A DNA stretch of 64,000 nt from CAYRDC01 sp964422925 (GTDB lineage: Bacteria > Bacteroidota > Bacteroidia > Chitinophagales > S012-47), in the NCBI GenBank assembly GCA_964422925.1, contig CAYRDC010000006.1, forward strand, positions 75,092-139,091, written 5' to 3'. Of the stretch, positions 6,782 through 15,879 are shown piece after piece (the stretch's first letter is position 1; each line of letters opens with the position of its first letter). Position numbers and translations under genes: made by a program. The notes under the pieces are model-generated. The model saw nothing but the letters and a program-made list of their open reading frames with translations, did not search any database and was not told the DNA's origin.

Positions 6782-8041
6782 TCAATCCAGCGAAGTGGAT
6801 TCAACTTCCACGTAGGTTTCCTTGTCATACACTCCGGTTTCCAGCTTGTGCGCCACGGCAGAGAAGGCTTCCAGTGTTTGCTGGATATCCTTATCGGTGT
6901 GCATGGCTGTTGGGATAAGCCGCAGCATCAGCTGCCCCTTGGGGATTACCGGGTACATCACTGCGCTGCAGAAGATCCCGTAATTCTCGCGCAGATCAAA
7001 TATCAGTTGTGCTGATTGTTTTACGCCCCCGTGCAGGTAAACCGGGGTAACCGGTGTATTGGTAGCACCCAGGTCAAAGCCCCTGCTGCGCAGCCCGTCC
7101 TGCAGCTTGTTTACATTTTTCCAGAGTTTTTCCCGCAATTCGGGATGCTCGCGCAGCAATTCCAGGCGCTTCAGGTTACCGATAACCAGCGGCATGGGAA
7201 CTGACTTGGCGAATATTTGGGAACGGATATTATAACGCAGGTAATTGATTACCTCCGGTGTGCTGGCCATAAAGGCGCCCACGCTGGCCATGGATTTGGC
7301 AAAAGTGCTGAAATAGATATCAATTTCATCCTGTACGCCCTGGTGTTCTCCGGTGCCGGCCCCGGTTGGGCCCATGGTGCCGAAACCGTGGGCATCGTCA
7401 ACCAGCAGGCGGAAGTTATATTTTTTCTTCAGGGCCACGATTTCCTTGATCTTGCCCATGTCACCCCCCATGCCAAACACGCCTTCCGTGATGACCAGTA
7501 TGCCGCCATCCGTGTTTTTAACCAGCGCAGCGGCATGGTTCAGCTGCTTTTCAAGGGCGGCCATATCGTTGTGGGCGTACACAAACCGTTTTCCCTGGTG
7601 CATGCGGACCCCATCGACAATACAGGCATGGGCTTCCGCGTCATAAACAATCACATCCCTGCGGTCAACCAGCGCATCAATCGCGCTCGACATACCCTGG
7701 TAGCCATAGTTCAGCAACAAACCGGCTTCTTTATGTACAAATTCTGCCAGTTCATTTTCAAGTTGTTCATGATATTTGGTTTCTCCCGACATGATGCGGG
7801 CACCCATTGGGGTTCCAAGGCCCCATTGTTTGGCAGCTTCGGCATCCGTTTTCCGGATTTCCGGATGATTGGCCAGGCCCAGATAGTTGTTCAGGCTCCA
7901 CACAATGCGTTCCTTGCCGTTAAACATCATACGGCTGCTGATCTCACCTTCCAGCTTGGGAAAGGTGAAATAACCGTGCGACTGGCCTGAAAACCTGCCG
8001 AGCGGCCCTTTATCTACCAGTAACTTTTCAAACAAATCCAT
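6782..8041 (-). CDS. PLP-dependent acyltransferase of the alpha-oxoamine synthase family (serine palmitoyltransferase-like)
   Basis: The protein belongs to the alpha-oxoamine synthases (KBL, BioF, serine palmitoyltransferase), which condense an amino acid with an acyl-CoA using PLP. The motifs seen are WSLNNYLGLANHPEI, GTPMGARIMSGET, the aspartate/histidine pair in LLVDDAHGFGTMG, and the PLP lysine K249 in STFAKSMAS. Bacteroidota proteins closest in memory are annotated as SPT-like, and that phylum makes sphingolipids, so a serine palmitoyltransferase role is plausible; KBL or BioF activity cannot be excluded. I place the start at the ATG at 8041 (MDLFEKLLVDKGPLG), where family similarity begins; an upstream ATG at 8116 would add 25 unconserved residues. 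It is monocistronic, and bamD is divergent. Confidence 0.85.
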   Translation of the reverse strand: MDLFEKLLVDKGPLGRFSGQSHGYFTFPKLEGEISSRMMFNGKERIVWSLNNYLGLANHPEIRKTDAEAAKQWGLGTPMGARIMSGETKYHEQLENELAEFVHKEAGLLLNYGYQGMSSAIDALVDRRDVIVYDAEAHACIVDGVRMHQGKRFVYAHNDMAALEKQLNHAAALVKNTDGGILVITEGVFGMGGDMGKIKEIVALKKKYNFRLLVDDAHGFGTMGPTGAGTGEHQGVQDEIDIYFSTFAKSMASVGAFMASTPEVINYLRYNIRSQIFAKSVPMPLVIGNLKRLELLREHPELREKLWKNVNKLQDGLRSRGFDLGATNTPVTPVYLHGGVKQSAQLIFDLRENYGIFCSAVMYPVIPKGQLMLRLIPTAMHTDKDIQQTLEAFSAVAHKLETGVYDKETYVEVESTSLD

Positions 8042-8163
8042 AGAAATAGGTTTATTATCAGGGCACAAAGTTACACTTCTGCCCGGTTTTCCCGAAATAT
8101 AGCAATCAATATCCAATATCGCTATATTCCATACGTTTCAACGGTATTTCAAGTGAAATTATG

Positions 8164-8171
8164 TAATTTTG
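8164..8171 (+). promoter_or_regulatory. TAnnTTTG -7 box of bamD
   Basis: TAATTTTG matches the Bacteroidota -7 consensus and lies six bases before the bamD ATG at 8178. The transcript would start at or very near the start codon. Confidence 0.55.
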
Positions 8172-8177
8172 CACGCC

Positions 8178-8993
8178 ATGTCAAAAATGCGGTCTGGAAT
8201 TATTTTTATCCTGTTGGTTTCCGGCTTTTTTCTTTCATCGTGCGATCACTACAACCAGGTGCTAAAAAGCAATGACCCGGAGCTGAAAAAGGAAAAAGCC
8301 AAGGAATATTACAACAAAGGCAAGTATTACAAAGCGCTTCCCCTGTTCGAGGAGTTGCTGAGCCTTTACCGGGGTTCAGACGAACTCGAAGACTTGTACT
8401 ACTACTATTGCTATTGCTATTACGCCCAGGAGAATTACATCATTGCCGCCTATAACTTCAAGAACTACGTGAATTCATTTCCGAACAGCGACCGGGCCGA
8501 GGAATGCCAGTTTATGCACGCCTACAGCTATTACCAGATTTCCCCGCAGCCGGAGCTCGACCAAACGTACACTTATAAAGCTATAGAAGCTTTCCAGTTG
8601 TTTGTAAACGCTTATCCCAACAGCGACCGGGTGGAAGAGGCCAATCAACTGATTAACAAGCTCAGGCGCAAGCTGGAAATGAAAGCATTCCTGTCGTCCA
8701 AATTGTATTACGATATGGGCACCTGGAAAGCCGCGGCCACGTCATTCAGGAACCTGCTGGAAGATTACCCGGACAGCCCGGAAGCCGAACAGGTATATTT
8801 GCTGATGCTGAAATCGTATTTTTACCTGGCGGAAAACAGTGTTCACAGCAAACAGGTAGAACGGTACAGACAGGCAATTCAGGCGTACCGGGATTTTACA
8901 AGGAAATATCCTGACAGCCGGAACTTAAAACAGGCGGAAGCTATTTATGAAGCATCATTGAAAGCCATAAAACAACTAACCAATAATAACTGA
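8178..8993 (+). CDS. bamD: Outer membrane protein assembly lipoprotein BamD
   Basis: BamD is the essential lipoprotein partner of BamA in inserting beta-barrel proteins into the outer membrane. The N-terminus is a lipoprotein signal with lipobox LSSC, and Cys22 would be acylated. The rest is a series of TPR-like helical pairs (YYNKGKYYKALPLFEELL, AAYNFKNYVNSFPNSDRAEE, AATSFRNLLEDYPDSPEAEQ). I use the ATG at 8178 because a TTG at 8169 lies inside the promoter box. It heads the five-gene run bamD-rpoZ-coaBC-DUF4835-recN, with gaps or overlaps of a few bases up to the DUF4835 gene. Confidence 0.93.
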   Translation: MSKMRSGIIFILLVSGFFLSSCDHYNQVLKSNDPELKKEKAKEYYNKGKYYKALPLFEELLSLYRGSDELEDLYYYYCYCYYAQENYIIAAYNFKNYVNSFPNSDRAEECQFMHAYSYYQISPQPELDQTYTYKAIEAFQLFVNAYPNSDRVEEANQLINKLRRKLEMKAFLSSKLYYDMGTWKAAATSFRNLLEDYPDSPEAEQVYLLMLKSYFYLAENSVHSKQVERYRQAIQAYRDFTRKYPDSRNLKQAEAIYEASLKAIKQLTNNN

Positions 8994-8995
8994 AC

Positions 8996-9358
8996 ATGGA
9001 CAAACTTAAAGAATCAATCTCAGCCGGAATCTCTCCTTATATCCAGGTAAGGGATTTGAATGTTATCCAGGATAAAACCGGAAATATTTACAAATCGCTG
9101 ATGATCATTGCCAAGAGGGCCAACCAGATCAGCCTGGAACTGAAGGAAGAGTTGAACGCCAAGCTGGCGGAATTTGCCACCAATACCGAAAGTCTGGAAG
9201 AAATCCAGGAAAACCGCGAGCAGATAGAAATTTCCAAATATTACGAGCGGATGCCGAACCCGACCATCCTGGCTACGGAAGAGTTTCTGAACGACAGGAC
9301 TTATTACCGCGACCCGGCTGAAGAAGAAACCGAGGAGCAGGAAGCCGAAAATGGCTGA
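8996..9358 (+). CDS. rpoZ: DNA-directed RNA polymerase omega subunit, Rpb6-like
   Basis: A 120-residue protein of the Bacteroidota omega/Rpb6-like family, which binds the beta-prime subunit and helps RNA polymerase assembly. The conserved core is GNIYKSLMIIAKRANQISLE, with the N-terminal helical segment before it. The C-terminal tail is very acidic (EEETEEQEAE). It starts 2 bases after bamD and overlaps coaBC by 8 bases. This gene order is characteristic of the phylum and supports the call. Confidence 0.88.
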   Translation: MDKLKESISAGISPYIQVRDLNVIQDKTGNIYKSLMIIAKRANQISLELKEELNAKLAEFATNTESLEEIQENREQIEISKYYERMPNPTILATEEFLNDRTYYRDPAEEETEEQEAENG

Positions 9359-10556
9359 TCAGAAAAATATCATCCTGGGGGTATGCGGCAGCATTGCGGC
9401 CTACAAATCAGCATATCTTACCCGGCTGCTGGTTAAGGAAGGATATGCGGTGCAGCCGGTTCTGACCCGGGCAGCCGCTGAATTCGTAACGCCCCTGACT
9501 TTTGCCACCCTTTCCGGGAGGCAGGCCTTGGTGGAATTTACCCCACCGGGCAAACTGCAATGGAACAATCACGTGGAGCTCGGCCTGTGGGCTGACCTGA
9601 TGCTGATTGCACCGGCATCAGCCAACACCCTTGCCAAAATGGCCCGTGGGCTGGCCGATAACCTTTTGCTGACAGTATATCTCTCTTGCCGGGCCCCGGT
9701 GGCGGTCGCCCCGGCCATGGACCACGATATGTGGCATCATCCGGCCACGCAGAAAAATCTTGAAATTCTGCGCCAGCACGGAGTGGAAGTGATAGAAGTT
9801 GACACCGGGGAACTGGTCAGCGGATTAACCGGGGAAGGCCGTATGGCTGAACCCGAGCGTTTGCTGGACTGGGTCAATCAATTCCTGTCCGGCCCGAAAA
9901 AAAAAAGCCTCGATAAAAAGGTAGTGGTCACTGCCGGCCCCACGGTGGAAGCCATTGACGCGGTCCGGTTTATCAGCAACCGCTCCACCGGAAAAATGGG
10001 CATAGCCATAGCCGAAGCGTACGCCCGGCATGGTTGTTCCGTGACCCTGATCCTCGGTCCCACTCCATTGCAACCGGCCGTACCGGGCATTCAAACCGTC
10101 CGCGTCACAACCGCTGAAGAAATGTTCCACGCGTGCAGGAAATATTTCCCCGGTGCCGACATCTTTGTATCAGCTGCCGCGGTAGCCGACTTCACACCGG
10201 CCAGGAAATCACCGGAAAAAACCAAAAAAGGCAAGGCCTCCCTGAATCTGGAACTGAAACCCACCACTGATATTCTGAAAACCCTGTCGAAATCCAAAAA
10301 ACCCGGCCAGTTGCTGGTAGGTTTTGCCATGGAAACCGGTGACCTGCTCGAGGAAGCCGCGCGCAAGCTTAAGGGAAAAAACCTGGACCTGATCATTGCC
10401 AATTCCATACGGGAACCGGGCGCGGGCTTCGGATCGGATACCAACCGCGTCACCTTCATCGACAGGAACAATAAAATCACTAAATTTGAGTTAAAACCCA
10501 AGTCCGGGGTAGCCGAAGATATTGTGGAATATACAACCCGTCTGCTGAATGCGTAA
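9351..10556 (+). CDS. coaBC: Bifunctional phosphopantothenoylcysteine decarboxylase/phosphopantothenate-cysteine ligase
   Basis: CoaBC performs two consecutive steps of coenzyme A synthesis: CTP-dependent ligation of cysteine to 4'-phosphopantothenate, then FMN-dependent decarboxylation. The N-terminal flavoprotein half has GVCGSIAAYKSAYLTRLL, a conserved histidine region (WNNHVELGLWADLMLIAPAS) and APAMDHDMW, where the usual Asn of PxMNxxMW is Asp. The C-terminal ligase half starts at about residue 185 (VVVTAGPTVEAIDAVRFISN). The length of 401 residues is normal. It overlaps rpoZ and the DUF4835 gene by 8 bases each, implying translational coupling. Confidence 0.96.
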   Translation: MADQKNIILGVCGSIAAYKSAYLTRLLVKEGYAVQPVLTRAAAEFVTPLTFATLSGRQALVEFTPPGKLQWNNHVELGLWADLMLIAPASANTLAKMARGLADNLLLTVYLSCRAPVAVAPAMDHDMWHHPATQKNLEILRQHGVEVIEVDTGELVSGLTGEGRMAEPERLLDWVNQFLSGPKKKSLDKKVVVTAGPTVEAIDAVRFISNRSTGKMGIAIAEAYARHGCSVTLILGPTPLQPAVPGIQTVRVTTAEEMFHACRKYFPGADIFVSAAAVADFTPARKSPEKTKKGKASLNLELKPTTDILKTLSKSKKPGQLLVGFAMETGDLLEEAARKLKGKNLDLIIANSIREPGAGFGSDTNRVTFIDRNNKITKFELKPKSGVAEDIVEYTTRLLNA

Positions 10557-11442
10557 ATACATCGCGACTCTCCTTGTTGGCTTACTGAGTTTTCCCTTAC
10601 TGGCCCAGGAACTGAACTGCAAGGTTCAAATCATCACCCCCAAACTTCAGCTTACCGACCCGGCCATATTCAAAACCCTGGAAACTTCGATCAATGAGTT
10701 CATGAACAACCGGAAATGGACCGATGATGTTTTCCAGCCTTTCGAACGCATTGAATGCCAGATCCTGATTACCATTACCGATGAAATTAGCAACGACCAT
10801 TTCAAGGCGCAGGTAAATATTCAAAGCAGCCGGCCGGTTTACAACAGCGATTACAAAACCGTTATTTTCAATTATTCGGACAAAGACTGGGAGTTTCGCT
10901 ATTCGGCTTACCAGCCTCTGGAGTTTAACGAAAATGCCCACCTGTCGAACCTGACTTCCCTGCTGGCCTTTTACGCCTATGTGATTATCGGGATGGATTA
11001 TGACTCCTTTTCGCCCCTGGGAGGCACTCCTTACTTCCTGAAAGCGCAAACCATTGTCAACAACGCGCAAAACGTGCCGGAAAGAGGCTGGAAAGCCTAT
11101 GACGGCACCCGGAACCGGTATTGGCTGATTGAAAACCTGACCAATACCAAATACGACATGTACCGGCAGGCTTTTTACAAATACCACCTCAAGGGGCTCG
11201 ATCACATGTACGACAACCGGTCCTCGGCCACCAAAGTAATCCTGGAATGCCTGAAAGATCTCGAAAAAGTGTACGACCGGTATCCGAATATTATGATTCT
11301 GCAATTGTTTTTCAATGCCAAAGCGGATGAACTGGTAGACATACTCCGGGGGGCTCCACAGACTGATAAAATTCGGGCTGTGAACCTCCTGACAAAACTC
11401 GATGCCGCCAATACGGCCAGGTACCGCGAGGTTCTTAAATAA
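10549..11442 (+). CDS. DUF4835 family secreted protein
   Basis: A 297-residue protein with a cleavable signal peptide (MRKYIATLLVGLLSFPLLAQ). It resembles DUF4835, a Bacteroidota family found between coaBC and recN, which matches the neighbours here. After the signal it begins ELNCKVQIITPKLQLTDPAI, typical of the family start. The function is unknown; a periplasmic or outer-membrane-associated role is inferred from the signal alone. Its start overlaps the end of coaBC by 8 bases. No catalytic motif is evident. Confidence 0.85.
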   Translation: MRKYIATLLVGLLSFPLLAQELNCKVQIITPKLQLTDPAIFKTLETSINEFMNNRKWTDDVFQPFERIECQILITITDEISNDHFKAQVNIQSSRPVYNSDYKTVIFNYSDKDWEFRYSAYQPLEFNENAHLSNLTSLLAFYAYVIIGMDYDSFSPLGGTPYFLKAQTIVNNAQNVPERGWKAYDGTRNRYWLIENLTNTKYDMYRQAFYKYHLKGLDHMYDNRSSATKVILECLKDLEKVYDRYPNIMILQLFFNAKADELVDILRGAPQTDKIRAVNLLTKLDAANTARYREVLK

Positions 11443-11459
11443 TCCGTAATTTCCCGTTT

Positions 11460-11467
11460 TACTTTTG
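11460..11467 (+). promoter_or_regulatory. TAnnTTTG -7 box of recN
   Basis: TACTTTTG lies four bases before the recN ATG at 11472. A transcript from this box would begin at or inside the start codon, so recN may have its own leaderless mRNA in addition to operon read-through. Confidence 0.5.
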
Positions 11468-11471
11468 CTGT

Positions 11472-13130
11472 ATGCTCCGCCAGCTTTCCATACGGAATTA
11501 TACCATCATTGATGAGGCAGAACTGGAATTATCCCAGGGGCTGACCATCATTACCGGGGAAACCGGTGCCGGGAAATCTATCCTGATCGGGGCCCTGGCC
11601 CTGATCCTGGGCGAACGGGCGGAAACCGGCATTTTGAATGACCCCACCAGGAAGTGCATCGTGGAAGGTACTTTCCATATTGCTCATTACAACCTGGAGC
11701 CTTTCTTTCAAATGCATGAACTGGATTACGATCCCGTGACCATCATCCGGAGGGAAATCAATCCCAACGGGAAATCCAGGGCCTTTGTGAACGACACACC
11801 CGTAAAGCTGGACATTTTAAAGGCACTGGGCAGCAACCTGGTGGACCTGCACAAGCAGTATGAAACCCTGGAACTCAGGGACGACCGTTTCCAGCTGCAG
11901 GTGATTGACGCGCTGGCCGGACACCGCGAACTGCTGGACAAATACCACCGAACCTATCAAAACCTGCTGGAACTGGGTAATGAAATCCGGCAGCTTGAAC
12001 AAGACAACCTCCGGGCAAAGGAAGAGCAGGATTACCTGCAGTTCCAGCTCAATGAACTCGACTCAGCGGATCTGAACGATGCGTCTGAGCTCGAAACCCT
12101 GGAAAAAGAAGTGAAACTCCTGGAAAACGCAGGAATGATCCGCGAAACACTGAAGCATGCCATGGAAATGCTGGATGAAGACAGCCGTTCCGCGAGGAAT
12201 ATCCTGCTGGAAGTCATAGAGAAACTCGAGCATCTGGACAGCATGGACGACCGGGCCAAACCCCTGGCGGCACGCCTGGATTCAGTACGCCTGGAAATAG
12301 AAGACATTGCCGGGGAGCTGCAGGCATTAAACCGTTTCATGGAATCCGAGCCCCGGAATATCGAAGAACTGCAAAACCGGCTCGATACGCTTTACCGCCT
12401 GATGCACAAACATCATCAGCCGGATTTGTCCGGTTTGATTGACCTGCGGGAGGAATACAGGAACCGGCTGGCGCATATCCAGGGCCTGGATGAGCAGATT
12501 GAAAAATTGAAAAAATCATATGAAGCGACCAGTCTCGAAGTAAACCGGCTGGCCGGGGAACTCACCAAAGGGAGAACCCGGGTGGCGGGCAGTTTCGCGG
12601 AGCAGGTAACGGCCCGGCTCAAAGAAGTGGGAATGCCCGCTGCCGTTTTCCGCGTGGATATGCAGCCTTTGGATGAACCCGGGCCGGACGGGAAGGACAA
12701 TGTCCGGTTTCTTTTTTCAGCCAATAAGGGAAGGGAACCCCGGGAAATCCGGAAAGTGGCCTCGGGCGGGGAATTGTCGCGGCTGATGCTCGTCATCAAA
12801 TCCTTTATTGCGGCATCCATGGCCCTGCCCACCCTGATATTTGATGAAATCGACAGTGGGATATCCGGAGAAACCGGCCTGAAGGTAGGACGGCTCCTGA
12901 AACAATTGAGCAAAGCGCACCAGGTCGTTTGCATTACCCACCTGCCACAGATAGCCGGCCAGGCCGATCTCCACCTATATATCTATAAAGAAAGCACCGG
13001 GCCAAAATCCACCGCCCGGCTCCGGCCCTTGCGCAAGGAAGAAAGAATTCAGGAAATTGCCCGTATGCTGAGCGGGGAGAAAATCTCAGCCGCTGCCCTG
13101 GAAAACGCCCGTGAGCTGATCAACGCGTAA
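11472..13130 (+). CDS. recN: DNA repair protein RecN
   Basis: RecN is an SMC-like ATPase acting in double-strand break repair. The 552-residue protein has Walker A GETGAGKS at 29-36, two long coiled-coil arms (about residues 150-400, for example LEKEVKLLENAGMIRETLKH), the ABC signature region VASGGELSRLMLVIK and Walker B TLIFDEIDSGISGETG followed by the His-containing VVCITHLPQIAGQAD. It ends the bamD-led run; its stop is 9 bases from the convergent acyl-CoA dehydrogenase gene, with no obvious terminator between. Confidence 0.97.
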   Translation: MLRQLSIRNYTIIDEAELELSQGLTIITGETGAGKSILIGALALILGERAETGILNDPTRKCIVEGTFHIAHYNLEPFFQMHELDYDPVTIIRREINPNGKSRAFVNDTPVKLDILKALGSNLVDLHKQYETLELRDDRFQLQVIDALAGHRELLDKYHRTYQNLLELGNEIRQLEQDNLRAKEEQDYLQFQLNELDSADLNDASELETLEKEVKLLENAGMIRETLKHAMEMLDEDSRSARNILLEVIEKLEHLDSMDDRAKPLAARLDSVRLEIEDIAGELQALNRFMESEPRNIEELQNRLDTLYRLMHKHHQPDLSGLIDLREEYRNRLAHIQGLDEQIEKLKKSYEATSLEVNRLAGELTKGRTRVAGSFAEQVTARLKEVGMPAAVFRVDMQPLDEPGPDGKDNVRFLFSANKGREPREIRKVASGGELSRLMLVIKSFIAASMALPTLIFDEIDSGISGETGLKVGRLLKQLSKAHQVVCITHLPQIAGQADLHLYIYKESTGPKSTARLRPLRKEERIQEIARMLSGEKISAAALENARELINA

Positions 13131-13139
13131 ACCGGATGG

Positions 13140-14849
13140 TCAATCACTGATCCGGTACATATCCAATTCTTCCGGTTTGAACAGGTTAATATATTTGGAT
13201 TTTGCCTCGTTCTCAGCTTCAGCCCTTACGATAAATAATTCCGCTGAGCGGGCAAAACGCTCGTCTCTTTCAGCATCCAGCAGCAGAAGATGGCCCATGA
13301 TGATATTGCCCGCCATTTCCACCAGCCTCCGGGCATGAAAATCATGATATTCACTGTCTTCCACGGCCATAACCCGCGAAACGGCTTCTTCATATTCATT
13401 GGTCATGGCCTTCAGCATATCCTTCAGCTCCTGACGGGAATCATGGATATCCATGGCTTCGTATTCGCGGATCCTTTTCAGGAAAGCGCCTGTGGTAACG
13501 CCCCGTATAGCGGCAACAACCTGCATCTGGGAAGTGCCTTCATAAATGGAAGTAATCCGCGCATCGCGGTAAAGGCGTTCCACCCGGAAATCCTGCATAT
13601 AGCCGGTTCCGCCATGGATTTGAATGGCGTCATAAGCTATTTTGTTGCAATACTCGCTGGACATGAGTTTTAGCAAGGGGGTGTACATATCCGCGAGGCG
13701 CATATATTTTTTCATTTCCTGGCGTTCTTCCGGTTCGAGATTGCGGTGTTTCTGCACAAAGGCATATCCCTTGTACATATCCACAAACCGGGTGGTCTCA
13801 TAGAGCAGAGCGCGTTCGGCATGGATCAGTACCTGCATGTCGGTAAGCATCTCGTACACAGCCGGGAACTGCATAACCGGCTTGCCGAACTGTGCTCTTT
13901 CGTGGGCATATTTCAGGGCTTCGCGGTAAGCGGCTTCAGAAATACCCACGGATTGGGCGCCAATTCCCAGGCGCGCGGCATTCATCAGCGACATGACATA
14001 TTTGATCAGCCCCAAACGCCTTTCTCCCACCAGTTTGGCCGGGGCATTTTTATACACCAGCTCGCAAGTGGGCGAACCTTTGATGCCCAGTTTATGCTCA
14101 ATCCTGCGGACAGTAACCGCTTCTGAGTTCCGGTCATACACAAACAGGGACAGGCCGCGGCCATCGGTAGTGCCTTCTTCTGAACGGGCCAGCACCAGGG
14201 CCATATCCGCATCCCCGTTGGTAATAAACCGTTTCACACCATTCAGCAGCCAGGTGCCTTTTTCTTCATCCCAGGAGGCTTTCAGCTGCACGGCCTGCAG
14301 GTCGGATCCCGCGTCCGGTTCCGTAAGCGCCATGGCCCCGGTCGCTCCGCGGGTAAACCGGGGGAGGTATTCTTCGGCCAGTTCTTCCGAACCGAATTCC
14401 CGGAGGGTTTCCGCGCAATCCTGCAAACCCCAGATATTGGCAAAAGCCCCATCAGCCCGGGAAACAATTTCATTGGAAATCACATAAGGAGTCAGCGGAA
14501 AATTCAGGCCGCCATATTTCCGGGGCAGCGACATGCCCATCAGGCCGGCATTCACCATGGCATCGAGGTTTTCTTTGGTTCCCCGCGCATACCGCACATG
14601 GTTGTCCTCCACGCAGGGGCCTTCACGATCCACCTCATCAGCATTGGGCGCACAGATATTCGCGCAGATATCCCCTACAATTTCCAGTACCTGGTCATAG
14701 CTGTCCATGGCATCCGCAAAATCCTGCGGGGCATAATCATACTGGTCCTTCTTCGAAAAGTCATTCTCGCGCATCCGCACGATTTTTTCCATCAGCGGAT
14801 GGGTCAGATGAAATTTCAGGTCAGGATTGTCGGTGTAGAAATTGCTCAT
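13140..14849 (-). CDS. Acyl-CoA dehydrogenase family protein
   Basis: An FAD-dependent acyl-CoA dehydrogenase of 569 residues, which oxidises acyl-CoA to enoyl-CoA and passes electrons to ETF. Family motifs are GAMALTEPDAGSDL, WLLNGVKRFITNGDADMAL, the second FAD signature YDAIQIHGGTGYMQDFRVER and a candidate catalytic Glu in SIYEGTSQMQ. The C-terminal extension after about residue 430 is helical, as in long Bacteroidota members. Substrate chain length is unknown. Its ATG overlaps the stop codon of etfA (TAATG), and etfA/etfB lie just upstream, so this is an etfB-etfA-acd operon. Confidence 0.93.
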   Translation of the reverse strand: MSNFYTDNPDLKFHLTHPLMEKIVRMRENDFSKKDQYDYAPQDFADAMDSYDQVLEIVGDICANICAPNADEVDREGPCVEDNHVRYARGTKENLDAMVNAGLMGMSLPRKYGGLNFPLTPYVISNEIVSRADGAFANIWGLQDCAETLREFGSEELAEEYLPRFTRGATGAMALTEPDAGSDLQAVQLKASWDEEKGTWLLNGVKRFITNGDADMALVLARSEEGTTDGRGLSLFVYDRNSEAVTVRRIEHKLGIKGSPTCELVYKNAPAKLVGERRLGLIKYVMSLMNAARLGIGAQSVGISEAAYREALKYAHERAQFGKPVMQFPAVYEMLTDMQVLIHAERALLYETTRFVDMYKGYAFVQKHRNLEPEERQEMKKYMRLADMYTPLLKLMSSEYCNKIAYDAIQIHGGTGYMQDFRVERLYRDARITSIYEGTSQMQVVAAIRGVTTGAFLKRIREYEAMDIHDSRQELKDMLKAMTNEYEEAVSRVMAVEDSEYHDFHARRLVEMAGNIIMGHLLLLDAERDERFARSAELFIVRAEAENEAKSKYINLFKPEELDMYRISD

Positions 14850-15868
14850 TACTTGGTGTTTTTGGCATAGAATTCAATCATTTTCGGCACCACTTCCATC
14901 AGGTCGCCCACAATGGTATAGTCCGCGATTTGGTTCAACGGAGCGTCAGGATCCGTGTTGATAGAAATGATCTGGGCCGACTGGTCCATACCGGCCCGGT
15001 GCTGTACCGCCCCGGAAATGCCGCAGGCAATGTAGAGTTTGGGCCGAACCGTAACGCCTGTTTGTCCCACCTGCCTTTCATGCTCGATAAAGCCAGCGTC
15101 CACCGCGGCACGTGTTCCGGCCACTTCCCCGCCCAGCAGGCGGGCCAGTTCAAACAAGGGTTCAAAATTTTCCTTCGACCCGACCCCATAGCCACCGGCC
15201 ACAATAATGGGTGCGCCCGTAAGATTGATCTTTTTCCGGGTGATTTTCCGGTCCAGTATCTTAACAGCAAACTCCTGTTCGCTCAGCCATTCTTCCAGGT
15301 CAACCGGTACAACCTTTCCTGTATGCCCGGTATCGTAGACGGCTTTTTTCATGACCCCCTCCCGCACCGTTGCCATCTGTGGATGCATATCCGGGTTAAT
15401 AATGGTAGCCAGGATATTGCCCCCAAAGGCAGGACGGATCTGGTACAGCAGGTTTTTGTATTCTTTTTTGGTTTTGGGATCGGTATAATCCCCGATAATC
15501 AGCTCGGTGCAGTCGGCTGTCAGACCGCACTTCAGGGCCGAAGCCACCCGCGGGCTGACATCCCGCCCGATGGGCGTTCCGCCAAACAAAACAATCTGCG
15601 GGTTTTCCCGCCTGAATAATTCTATCAGGATCTTCGCATGAGGCAGTGTCAGGTATTCCTTCAGCTTTTTATCATCGGCTATATGAACGATATCTGCCCC
15701 ATAAGGGAATAACTGGTTTTCGATGCCCTGCAGGTCATATCCGATCACCACCGCTTCCAGCAAACAACCCAGGTCGTCTGCCAGGTGGCGCCCTTTGGTC
15801 ATCAGTTCAAGGCTTACATCGGATATTTTTCCATCCTCCAGTTCACAGTAGACAAAAATATTTTTCAC
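14849..15868 (-). CDS. etfA: Electron transfer flavoprotein subunit alpha
   Basis: EtfA with EtfB accepts electrons from acyl-CoA dehydrogenases. The 339-residue protein has the N-terminal ETF domain (FVYCELEDGKISDVSLELMT) and the C-terminal FAD-binding domain with IIVAGGYGVGSKENFEPLFE, GTRAAVDAGF, VGQTGVTVRPKLYIACGISG, QHRAGMDQSAQIISINTDPD and APLNQIADYTIVGDLMEVVP. It lies 11 bases downstream of etfB and its stop overlaps the dehydrogenase start. Confidence 0.96.
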   Translation of the reverse strand: MKNIFVYCELEDGKISDVSLELMTKGRHLADDLGCLLEAVVIGYDLQGIENQLFPYGADIVHIADDKKLKEYLTLPHAKILIELFRRENPQIVLFGGTPIGRDVSPRVASALKCGLTADCTELIIGDYTDPKTKKEYKNLLYQIRPAFGGNILATIINPDMHPQMATVREGVMKKAVYDTGHTGKVVPVDLEEWLSEQEFAVKILDRKITRKKINLTGAPIIVAGGYGVGSKENFEPLFELARLLGGEVAGTRAAVDAGFIEHERQVGQTGVTVRPKLYIACGISGAVQHRAGMDQSAQIISINTDPDAPLNQIADYTIVGDLMEVVPKMIEFYAKNTK

Positions 15869-15879
15869 GGGTAGTGTAT

